Shown in pieces: positions 1-6,571 of a stretch of 40,797 bases of DNA (the first letter of the stretch is position 1; each line of letters opens with the position of its first letter). Made by a program: the position numbers and the translations under genes. The notes beneath the pieces were generated by a model. The model had not been told where the DNA came from. It saw only the letters and a program-made list of their open reading frames with translations, and searched no databases. This DNA comes from Chloroflexota bacterium (GTDB taxonomy: Bacteria > Chloroflexota > Dehalococcoidia > UBA2247 > RBG-13-53-26): assembly GCA_026389585.1 (NCBI GenBank), contig JAPLHP010000095.1, positions 1-40,797 of the forward strand, written 5' to 3'.

Positions 1-450
1 GGTCTCGGTGCCCTTTGAGTCCTTGAAGTAGAAGTACTCTAGTTCCGGACCAACGTAGTAGGTGTAACCCAGGTCTGCGGCCCGTTTCAGGTTCCTCTTC
101 AAGACTAATCGCGGGTCACCTTCGTAAGGTTCACCTCCCGGATTCATAATGTCGCAAAACATCCTGGCCACGGCATGGTGCTCCTTCGGTCTCCAGGGGA
201 GCATGCGAAAGGTATCAGGGTCGGGCAGGGCCATCATGTCGCTCTCGTCAATGCGAGCGAACCCCTCGATGGACGAGCCATCGAATCCCATACCATCCTC
301 AAGAGCAACCTCCAGCTCTTCCACAGTGATGGCGAAACTCTTGAGCATGCCGAGTATGTCAGAAAACCACAATCTGATGAACTTTACATCGTGCTCCTTC
401 GCCATTTTGAGCACATATTCCTTGCTTTCCTTCTTAGACTTAGCTGTCAT
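1..450 (-). CDS. glnA: glutamine synthetase, N-terminal part (cut by window edge)
   Basis: Type I glutamine synthetase makes glutamine from glutamate, ammonia and ATP in the cytoplasm. The first 150 residues are present and the frame runs open off the left edge. The ATG at 450-448 has an ideal ribosome site (AGGAGGAG) just upstream. Seen in the translation: the N-terminal beta-grasp region with the sequence FIRLWFSDI, the MGFDGSSIEGF motif near residues 52-62, and the start of the catalytic domain with GPELEYF, which carries metal-binding glutamates. It follows the P-II gene by 67 bases and is the last visible gene of the amt-glnB-glnA group, the usual context for ammonium assimilation. The family call is secure. 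Feedback-inhibition and adenylylation features would lie in the missing part. Confidence 0.96.
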   Translation of the reverse strand, partial: MTAKSKKESKEYVLKMAKEHDVKFIRLWFSDILGMLKSFAITVEELEVALEDGMGFDGSSIEGFARIDESDMMALPDPDTFRMLPWRPKEHHAVARMFCDIMNPGGEPYEGDPRLVLKRNLKRAADLGYTYYVGPELEYFYFKDSKGTET

Positions 451-517
451 TTCTCCTCCTTTCAGTACTACCTATTCTGGTATGCTGCCTTGGCGCTCAT
501 ATCCGCCCTATCCCTAT

Positions 518-856
518 CTATATGGCGTTTTCTCCTTCATCACCTGTCCGAACACGTATGGCATTTTCGATGGGCAAGACAAATATCTTGCCATCTCCCC
601 GTTCACCGGTCCTGGCTTTCACCATGATGGTGTTCAGCGTCTTTCCCAGGTCCTCATCCAGTACCACCACCTCGATCTTAACCTTGGGCAGGAATTCCAC
701 CCGGTATTCTCCCGCTCTCCATTGGAGGGGAATGCCATTCTGGCGGCCTCGGCCGCTTACTTCCATCACCGTCATGCCAATGATGCCAATTCCCTCAAGT
801 GCCGCTCTAACTGGTTCCAGCTTCTCTTCCCTGATAATCGCTTCTATTTTCTTCAT
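518..856 (-). CDS. glnB: nitrogen regulatory protein P-II
   Basis: P-II proteins are trimeric sensors of 2-oxoglutarate, ATP/ADP and, in many bacteria, uridylylation; they bind ammonium transporters and other nitrogen proteins. The 112-residue length is exactly that of the family. The start MKKIEAIIR is canonical. The T-loop spans about residues 36-56, and Tyr51, the uridylylation site in enterobacteria, is kept. The T-loop tip (NGIPLQWRAGEY) differs from the common KGHTELYRGAEY form. The B-loop TGERGDGKIF near residues 83-92 is intact. A G-rich ribosome site (GGGGGGA) lies 9 bases before the ATG. It sits 3 bases after amt, the classic amt-glnK pairing, so glnK would be an equally good name. 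With amt apparently broken, its partner may be missing. Confidence 0.96.
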   Translation of the reverse strand: MKKIEAIIREEKLEPVRAALEGIGIIGMTVMEVSGRGRQNGIPLQWRAGEYRVEFLPKVKIEVVVLDEDLGKTLNTIMVKARTGERGDGKIFVLPIENAIRVRTGDEGENAI

Positions 857-859
857 GGG

Positions 860-2046
860 TTATATCCCCCCATACGCTTTCTCACCATGCTGGGATATAT
901 CCAGTCCGACCGCCTCTTCCTCACTCTTCACCCTCAGGCCAATAACAGCATTGATGATCTTGGCCAGAATCCATGTGCCTGTAAAGGCAAAGACCCAGAC
1001 GACGGCCACGGCTGCAATCTGCTTACTCAGCAGCAGGGCACTCCCATAGATCAGGCCATCGGTTGCTGCTGCATTGACAGTAGCGCTGGCGAAGATGCCC
1101 GTGGCCAAGGCCCCCCACGTGCCGCCCATGCCGTGGCATGCCCAGACATCGAGGGACTCATCGACGTTCTGTTTGGATCTCAGGATCATGAAATAGTAGG
1201 AGATTACTGCCGCTGCCATGCCTATAGGTATGGCAGCTAGAGGGGTCACAAACCCTGCGGCTGGCGTAATGGCTACCAAGCCGACTACTGCTCCTGTGGC
1301 AGCACCCAGGAGAGAGGGGCGTTTATTGATCCATCCCAGGATTATCCAGGTGAAAGCCGCAGCACAGGCGGAGGTATTGGTAGCCACAAAGGCGCTCGCG
1401 GCCAATCCGCCGGAGGTCAGGGCGCTGCCGGCATTGAAGCCAAACCAGCCAAACCAGAGCAGTGCTGCTCCCAGGGCCACCATAGGGATGTTCGCGGGCT
1501 CCATTGAGTGCTTCTCTGCAAACCCCTTGCGCGGTCCCAGCACCAATGCCAGGGCCATGGCCGATACCCCAGCGGTTATGTGAACCACTGTTCCGCCGGC
1601 AAAGTCCAGAGCTCCCAGCTTGGCCAGCCAGCCACCACTGCCCCATACCCAGTGAGCTACGGGGCAGTAGATCAGCGTAAACCATAAGACTGAGAAGACC
1701 AGCAAGGCGCTAAACTTGATCCGCTCCACCACCGCTCCGGGAACATCATGAAGGCCAAGTGGGGGACAGTTGTAGCATACGTAGAAGAGGGGCCCTGTCC
1801 CACATTTCTCAGGCCAATCCAGTCAAGCCCGCCGATGATGCCACCTTTGTCAGGCCCAAAGGCCAGGGTGTAACCGTAGAGTACCCAGAGCACGCCTATG
1901 ACGGCGAGGATGGCAAAGCTCATCATCATGGTGGAGAGAACATTCTTCTTCCTCACCATGCCGCCATAGAACAGTGCTAGCCCGGGTGTCATCAACATCA
2001 CCAAGGCAGTCGAAATCAGAAGCCAGGCAGTATACCCACTAGCCAT
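860..2046 (-). pseudogene. amt: ammonium transporter Amt, frameshifted by an internal deletion
   Basis: Amt/Rh-family ammonium channel of the cytoplasmic membrane. Two reading frames together cover the family: 2046 to about 1741 encodes the N-terminus ([10 protein letters not shown]...VPHLAFMMF), and about 1740 to 860 encodes the rest from [13 protein letters not shown]. In homologs roughly 13 residues (like QGMFAIITPALIT) lie between these segments. Here TTC at 1743-1741 is followed almost directly by the GAVVER codons, which fits a 37-base deletion: 1187 bases remain and 1224 would be in frame. The lost segment is the start of the helix that carries the Phe gate (Phe107 in E. coli AmtB). 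The two pore histidines are present, in GGTVVHITAG and WACHGMGGTWG. The ATG at 2046 overlaps the preceding small gene by 8 bases and has a GGAGG site. It could be a real mutation or an assembly error. Confidence 0.85.
1733..1748 (-). other. deletion/frameshift junction in amt
   Basis: On the minus strand the codons for HLAFMMF run directly into CCGGAGCGGTGGTGGAG. This reads PERWW in the upstream frame and GAVVE in the downstream frame. The family alignment (from memory) requires about 13 further residues here. Confidence 0.75.
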
Positions 2047-2263
2047 CCCACACCTCCACCAAGAAACCGCCAGCCGGGACTGCATATCTGATATCCGTAT
2101 CGTTCGCTATAGCGCCTCTGCAATGCAGTGACCAATAGTAGAGCCCCGTCATAGCTGCAATGGTCGCCTTCATTGACTGGCCGCTGGTACACAGCTTTAG
2201 CTTCAACCCAGGTGCCAACAGATCCAAACCAACTTCTATGGTCCCGCAAGTGCTACTCTTCAT
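2039..2263 (-). CDS. small protein of unknown function translationally coupled to amt
   Basis: A 74-residue reading frame starting at ATG 2263 with a strong ribosome site (GGGAGGT, 7 bases upstream). Its TAG stop at 2041-2039 lies inside the first codons of amt (ATGGCTAG), an 8-base overlap that suggests translational coupling. The protein has two cysteines in the first half ([16 protein letters not shown]) and one in YYWSLHCRG. It has a mildly hydrophobic stretch near residues 29-48 that is too short and interrupted for a convincing membrane helix, and it ends in EVWDG. I do not recognise the family. Position and coupling suggest a role tied to ammonium uptake or to amt translation. The strong ribosome site and clean overlap make it likely to be real. 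Confidence 0.7.
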   Translation of the reverse strand: MKSSTCGTIEVGLDLLAPGLKLKLCTSGQSMKATIAAMTGLYYWSLHCRGAIANDTDIRYAVPAGGFLVEVWDG

Positions 2264-2285
2264 GATTAACCTCCCTTTTATGCTT

Positions 2286-2348
2286 ATAACCAGAGAGTAA
2301 CACCCATATATTTCCAACAGATTTCAGGGAGGTTAAATCTGTGTTAAC
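2286..2348 (-). promoter_or_regulatory. candidate regulator sites upstream of the small ORF-amt-glnB-glnA group
   Basis: Two pairs of 11-bp-spaced direct repeats lie in the 117-base gap between the OmpR-type regulator and the 74-residue gene. On the plus strand these are ATAAC-N6-GTAAC at 2286-2301 and GTTAA-N6-GTTAA at 2332-2347. One-turn direct repeats are what OmpR-family winged-helix dimers bind, and actinobacterial GlnR sites are GTNAC-like half-sites with 6-base spacers. The neighbouring regulator gene is GlnR-like. No convincing -35/-10 pair was identified. Confidence 0.4.
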
Positions 2349-2380
2349 AAGTAGCGCCGTAGCCCATTATCACAGGTGGA

Positions 2381-3058
2381 TTAAGCTGGGCTAGGGTTGT
2401 CGTTGAACCTGTAGCCGATGCTCCTCACCGTCTCGATACAAGCAGAGTCTCCCAGCTTGCTTCTGAGTCGCCTGATATGTACATCGACTGTCCTGTCACC
2501 TCCATAGTAGTCGTAGCCCCAGACCTTGTTGAGCAGCGCTTCCCTGGTGAAGACCTTTCCCTTCTTGCTTGCCAGAAACCGGAGCAACTCGTATTCCTTG
2601 AACGTTAGCTCCACCAACCTCCCCCCCACAGCCACCTCACACTTGGCCAGATCAATCGTTATGTTGCCACAATGGACCAAGTCCTTGTTGTCAGAACCAT
2701 TTGTTCTCCGCAGGGTCCGCCTTGCTCTTGCCATCACTTCATCCACTCCCCAGGGTTCCATGACGAAATCATCTATGGGCAGATCAGTATCAAAAACATC
2801 GAGGTTAGCATTGGACAAAAGGGCAATAACAGGTAAACGGGTCTCCTCCTTGATCCTCTGAAGCAAAAGCCCTGTTTCCGAACCGGGCAGTGATCCATCT
2901 ACAGCTATGATCACCAGATCCATTGGGTGACTGCAGATCTTCTCCAGAGGCTCGTCATGTCCAGAGACAATCGAGCACAGGAAGCCCCTCTCGGCAAGTC
3001 CGGAATTGAGTTCCCTTACCTGCTCGCTTCTATCGGCTATTATGAATACCCTGAACAT
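2381..3058 (-). CDS. OmpR-family orphan response regulator with atypical receiver (GlnR-like)
   Basis: A 225-residue protein with a receiver domain (about 1-115) and a trans_reg_C winged helix (about 128-220: ELTFKEYELLRFL, VDVHIRRLRSKL, TVRSIGYRF). The receiver is degenerate. Asp54 (AVDGSLPG) fits the phosphoacceptor position, but the usual acidic pair is reduced to one Asp (IIADRSEQ), and the conserved Lys of the KPF motif is Glu101 (MEPWG). Such receivers, as in actinobacterial GlnR, work without a partner kinase. No kinase gene is nearby. The gene follows nrpR by 6 bases and faces the amt-glnB-glnA group, so a nitrogen role is a reasonable inference. The ATG lacks a close ribosome site (AAGGAG is about 16 bases away), so translation may be coupled to nrpR. 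Confidence 0.85.
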   Translation of the reverse strand: MFRVFIIADRSEQVRELNSGLAERGFLCSIVSGHDEPLEKICSHPMDLVIIAVDGSLPGSETGLLLQRIKEETRLPVIALLSNANLDVFDTDLPIDDFVMEPWGVDEVMARARRTLRRTNGSDNKDLVHCGNITIDLAKCEVAVGGRLVELTFKEYELLRFLASKKGKVFTREALLNKVWGYDYYGGDRTVDVHIRRLRSKLGDSACIETVRSIGYRFNDNPSPA

Positions 3059-3064
3059 GGCTGG

Positions 3065-4084
3065 TTATGCGCTGCTCCTTTTATTCGCAATGTCTCTAAA
3101 TCTGCTCAAATTCTTGTATTCAATTAATCCACTCATGGCGCGGTTTGTGACCTCTATACTTGCTTCCGCGGCGGCTGCCACCGGGTTAAGCCCATCATAA
3201 AGTATCAGCCCAACCTTGTTCAATTCTGAGGTGATTTCGCATATCGGTTCATTCGTCTCTCCCAGCTTGATCAGGCCATTGAAGCCCGCTGCCTTCAGCT
3301 TCCTCATAATGGCCTCCGTTTCCGGTCTGCAGGGAGAGGGAATCTCGCCGAAGCTAGCCAGTATCTTGCCGCCGCCTTCGATGCTTGCCTTCCTGACACT
3401 GGTCATTCTACTGGCAATGAATATCTCGGCGGGGTCCAAGGAGCACCCCGAGTACTCTATCAGATCGGTGAACCTGAGTGGTTTTTGATTCCTGACCTGC
3501 AGCATTCCTCCAAACCTGGAGACCAGTGGGATGCCGGCTTTTAACAGGGCACCGCTCACTACAATGCTGGATATTGTGGCCAGCCCGACCTTGCCCTGGG
3601 GTACCGTCACTCCTCCAAGCTTTGCCCCTTCGTGGGCGATTGCCACCAGGTCGCTGACGCACAGGCCAGATCTAAAGGCATCACTCATCAGCTCTAGAGC
3701 ACGGTTAAATTCCTCCTCAGCGAACAAGGACGTGTTAATAGGGACATGCCCACTATAGTTATCAAGGTCGAGAGAGGTGGCATACGCTAAGAGCTCGATC
3801 CTGGCGGATATGTGTCCCAACCTATCGGACACCAGGGCACTCTTCAGTTCCTCAAGACCTGAAGAGGTGATCTGTCTGCCATCCCTCTTTCCTACAGGTT
3901 GGGTCAGACCTCGCTCATCCATCAGCCTCAGATGATACCTCACCGCCCTCTCACCGAGCTCAAAGCCAAGATCGCACAACCGGCGGGCAATCACCCTGCC
4001 GCCGAGAGGCTCCGGGGAATCGCTGAGCACTTTAAGGATGGCGACCACTTTCCTTTCCACCACTCTAGTCTCTTGGCCTATCAT
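3065..4084 (-). CDS. nrpR: NrpR-type nitrogen transcriptional regulator (copy 1)
   Basis: NrpR represses nitrogen genes in methanogens and is released by 2-oxoglutarate. This 339-residue protein has an N-terminal winged helix (about 5-72; VERKVVAILKVLSDSPEPLG, AVRYHLRLMDERGLTQ) and one NrpR effector domain (about 85-325; EGAKLGGVTVPQGKVG, SRFGGMLQVRNQKPLRF, SGCSLDPAEIF). The chosen ATG at 4084 has CAGGAG 7 bases upstream and gives a start (MIGQETRVVERK) that matches the second copy at 20,668 (MIGSSSVEVERK). An upstream TTG at 4102 is less likely. Several methanogen NrpRs carry two effector domains; this one has one. It lies between a glutamate-synthase domain gene (32 bases upstream) and the OmpR-like regulator (6 bases downstream). 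Confidence 0.88.
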   Translation of the reverse strand: MIGQETRVVERKVVAILKVLSDSPEPLGGRVIARRLCDLGFELGERAVRYHLRLMDERGLTQPVGKRDGRQITSSGLEELKSALVSDRLGHISARIELLAYATSLDLDNYSGHVPINTSLFAEEEFNRALELMSDAFRSGLCVSDLVAIAHEGAKLGGVTVPQGKVGLATISSIVVSGALLKAGIPLVSRFGGMLQVRNQKPLRFTDLIEYSGCSLDPAEIFIASRMTSVRKASIEGGGKILASFGEIPSPCRPETEAIMRKLKAAGFNGLIKLGETNEPICEITSELNKVGLILYDGLNPVAAAAEASIEVTNRAMSGLIEYKNLSRFRDIANKRSSA

Positions 4085-4116
4085 TTCTGACTCCTGATTC
4101 AATCGGTGTCTAATAT

Positions 4117-4890
4117 CTAATAGGTATGGAGCCTGCCATATGGTCTAAGATAAAGCGGGAACAGCTTGATAAACTTGTGTCTGAGTATCTCCTCAGCATC
4201 GCAACTGAAGTAGGCTGCAAAGTCGGTCACGAATGCCCGGAGAATCTGGAGATCCTTCTCCTCCAATTCAGCAGTGCCCATCTCCTTGCCGAGTTGATGA
4301 TCTTTGACAGTGCCCCTCAGATAGATGACACCGCCGTGCATTCCGGTTCCGATGAAGTTAGCCCTATGGGGCTCATCATTCTTTAGGCCAAGGCCAAGAA
4401 GGATCAGGATTCCGCCAGCCATGTATTCACCGAGAAAGTCCTGAGCAGTCCCTCCGATGACCAGCACCGGTTTCTTTTCCTTGTACTCCTTCATATGAAT
4501 GCCTGCCCGATACCCCACATCTTCACGGACAAAGATCTTCCCCCCTCGGGCTGACAGGCCGACGATATCGCCAGCGTGCCCATGAACAATTATCTCGCCG
4601 TTGTTCATCGTATTCCCGCAGCCGTCCTGGGCGTTCCCATGAACAATTATCCGCGGACCATTCATAAATGCTCCCAGATCGTTGCCGGGAGTGCCGAATA
4701 TCTCGACCTCCACTGTCTTTCTCAGATTGGTGCCAATGTATCTCTGACCACAGATATTATGAAGCTCAATTCTCTGAACCCCGTTGATCACAGCATTACG
4801 CAACCTGGTGTTAAGGTCACGGTATGGAATGTTGCTGGCATCGATGCTCAGTACCGAATCAGCTTTCACCTGGCCAATACTCTGTGTCAT
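4117..4890 (-). CDS. glutamate synthase GXGXG-domain protein (GltB3-type, stand-alone)
   Basis: A 257-residue protein made of the right-handed beta-helix GXGXG domain, found at the C-terminus of bacterial GltB, as a separate GltB3 in archaea, and in FwdC/FmdC. Repeats visible: ELHNICGQRYIG, GPRIIVHGNAQDGCGNTM, GEIIVHGHAGDIVGLSARGG, GGTAQDFLGEYMAGG and FIGTGMHGGVIYLRG. In glutamate synthase this domain is structural and holds the glutaminase and FMN domains together. It starts 1 base after the 59-residue gene (TGATATG arrangement) and precedes nrpR. A second GXGXG domain is fused to the glutaminase gene at 6,568-9,312, so this copy may serve another partner, for example the FMN-domain protein at 18,960. 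Function as a glutamate synthase subunit is inferred. Confidence 0.85.
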   Translation of the reverse strand: MTQSIGQVKADSVLSIDASNIPYRDLNTRLRNAVINGVQRIELHNICGQRYIGTNLRKTVEVEIFGTPGNDLGAFMNGPRIIVHGNAQDGCGNTMNNGEIIVHGHAGDIVGLSARGGKIFVREDVGYRAGIHMKEYKEKKPVLVIGGTAQDFLGEYMAGGILILLGLGLKNDEPHRANFIGTGMHGGVIYLRGTVKDHQLGKEMGTAELEEKDLQILRAFVTDFAAYFSCDAEEILRHKFIKLFPLYLRPYGRLHTY

Positions 4891-4891
4891 A

Positions 4892-5071
4892 TCAACCTCC
4901 TGCCATCCTTACTCCCAGGATTTCGAGTCTGGTGTCAGTCAGCCCAACACCCCTCAAATGCAAGCGATTGCCGCGCAAGCTCTCCAATGCATTGATTGAC
5001 ACACCTGGCGCTGTATGCACCGGGATGAATCTCTCTACTGTGAACTTTGGTGGGAGGTAGGTCTTCATCAT
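4892..5071 (-). CDS. 59-residue small protein between hisF and the GXGXG gene
   Basis: A short frame from the tandem ATG at 5071/5068 to TGA at 4894-4892, with AAGAGG six bases before the first ATG. The protein starts MMKTYLPPKFTVERFIP and ends ILGVRMAGG. It is rich in Arg, Leu and Gly and has no cysteines and no membrane segment. It fits between hisF (20-base gap) and the GXGXG gene (1-base gap) with the same strand and tight spacing, as expected for a real operon member. The ribosome site for the next gene (AGGAGG) lies within its last codons. I do not recognise the family. It might be a small subunit or linker of the split glutamate synthase. Comparative conservation has not been tested. 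Confidence 0.6.
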   Translation of the reverse strand: MMKTYLPPKFTVERFIPVHTAPGVSINALESLRGNRLHLRGVGLTDTRLEILGVRMAGG

Positions 5072-5092
5072 AGTAATCCTCTTGCTACGTTA

Positions 5093-5860
5093 CTATCTCC
5101 TTACGGGAATCCCCTTTCCTGCCAGATAGTCTTTCGCCTGGCGAATCGAGTAGGTCCGGTAGTGAAAAATGCTGGCAGCAAGAACGGCATCCGCCTTGCC
5201 TGCAAGCAGGGCTTGATAAAGATGCTCCAGGTTTCCAGCGCCGCCGCTGGCGATGACCGGTACTGATACCTGCTCGCTAATAGCCCGGGTGAGCCTCAGG
5301 TCATATCCGCTCCGGTGGCCATCATTATCCCAACTGGTCACCAGCAACTCCCCGGCGCCGAGTGCAACGGCCTGATTCGCCCAAACGACGGCGTCAATTC
5401 CCGTTCCCTTCCGGCCGCCGTGAGTAAGAACCTCCCACTTTGGTGCTTCACCGTTTTCCACCAGCCTAGCATCAATGGCTACAACGATACACTGGGAGCC
5501 AAATCTTTCTGCTCCTTTACCTATTAGTTCCGGGTGGAGCACTGCCGCAGTGTTGACGGCTATCTTATCGGCTCCAGCCTTCAGCATCAGTCGCATATCA
5601 TTGACACTGCGCAGCCCTCCACCTACGGTAAGCGGGATGAAAACCTGCTCGGATACACGTTCCACTATCTCTACCATGGTGTTACGGCCCTCAGGCGTCG
5701 CACCAATATCCAGGAAGACCAACTCATCGGCATCTTCCTTATAGTAGAAGGCAGCCATCTCCACAGGGTCACCCGCATCATGGAGATCCATGAAGCTGGT
5801 GCCTTTGACCACTCGCCCGCCGGTCATATCAAGACAGGGTATGATCCTCTTCGTTAGCAT
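5093..5860 (-). CDS. hisF: imidazole glycerol phosphate synthase cyclase subunit (copy 1)
   Basis: HisF uses ammonia delivered by HisH to convert PRFAR to imidazole glycerol phosphate and AICAR. It is a 255-residue half-barrel-repeat TIM barrel. The start [12 protein letters not shown] is canonical, with Arg5 at the ammonia gate and catalytic Asp11. The second catalytic Asp is in VVAIDAR near residue 130. Phosphate-binding loops VGGGLRS and [11 protein letters not shown] are present. It lies downstream of hisH with a 90-base gap, on the same strand. The loop [13 protein letters not shown] differs from the usual TSMDRDGTKDGYD, a mild change. Both HisF copies in this window keep both aspartates. 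No other his genes are nearby, so the pair sits in a nitrogen locus rather than a his operon. Confidence 0.93.
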   Translation of the reverse strand: MLTKRIIPCLDMTGGRVVKGTSFMDLHDAGDPVEMAAFYYKEDADELVFLDIGATPEGRNTMVEIVERVSEQVFIPLTVGGGLRSVNDMRLMLKAGADKIAVNTAAVLHPELIGKGAERFGSQCIVVAIDARLVENGEAPKWEVLTHGGRKGTGIDAVVWANQAVALGAGELLVTSWDNDGHRSGYDLRLTRAISEQVSVPVIASGGAGNLEHLYQALLAGKADAVLAASIFHYRTYSIRQAKDYLAGKGIPVRR

Positions 5861-5950
5861 TGCCGAAACCGTCCTTACTTAACTCTGACCATGTTCACTC
5901 CGACTTTGGTATCCACCGACCGCTGGAGGGGCCTTCCCAGGTCACGTGGA

Positions 5951-6571
5951 TTAAGCCCTCTTTCCGGCCAGCGCCATCTTGAGGAAGTTATCGTACATCC
6001 TCAAGCCATGCTCACCGCTCTTCTCAGGATGAAACTGGGTGGCCACCACATTGTCCCTGATCACGACACTGCAGAAAGAAACCCCATATTCTGTTGTTCC
6101 AGCTGTCACAGACAGGTCTTCCGGAGCAGCATAGTAGCTGTGAACAAAATAGAAGTTGGCTCCGTCCGGTATAGAATCAAATAGCGGATGATTCTCTTTT
6201 CGGTTCACCTGGTTCCACCCCATGTGAGGGATCTTGAGCCCTGGCGGCAACCTTCTCACAATTCCAGGGATAATCCCCAGACACCTGTGCCTGCCACCCT
6301 CTTCAGTTTCTGTGAAAAGAACCTGCATCCCCACGCAAACCGCAAAAAGGGGTCTGCCGTCAGTGACTAGCTGACGAACGGCCTGGGACATGCCCGACCT
6401 ATCCAGATTGTGCATGGTATCAGCAGCTGCGCCAACACCGGGGAGGATAACTGCTGCAGCGCTAAGCACATCGCCAGGGTTGCCCGTCACCTTCGGCTGG
6501 TAACCCAGCTTGGCGATGGCATTAGCTACACTGCGCAGGTTTCCGGCACCGTAGTCGATGATGGCAATCAT
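5951..6571 (-). CDS. hisH: imidazole glycerol phosphate synthase glutaminase subunit
   Basis: Class I glutamine amidotransferase that supplies ammonia to HisF. At 206 residues it matches the family. The start MIAIIDYGAGNLRSV is typical. The nucleophile Cys is in FAVCVGMQVLF, slightly altered from CLGMQ, and the His-Glu pair is in TQFHPEKSG. The oxyanion strand segment is ILPGVGAA. The ATG overlaps the stop of the glutaminase/GXGXG gene by 4 bases (ATGA), so it is translationally coupled to the glutamate synthase operon, an unusual home. The 90-base gap to hisF shows no further gene. Confidence 0.94.
   Translation of the reverse strand: MIAIIDYGAGNLRSVANAIAKLGYQPKVTGNPGDVLSAAAVILPGVGAAADTMHNLDRSGMSQAVRQLVTDGRPLFAVCVGMQVLFTETEEGGRHRCLGIIPGIVRRLPPGLKIPHMGWNQVNRKENHPLFDSIPDGANFYFVHSYYAAPEDLSVTAGTTEYGVSFCSVVIRDNVVATQFHPEKSGEHGLRMYDNFLKMALAGKRA

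Noticed and set aside
149-1240. Open frame of 363 codons on the plus strand
   Set aside because: It lies opposite glnA, glnB and amt, has no family-like sequence and no ribosome site; it is a mirror of real genes.
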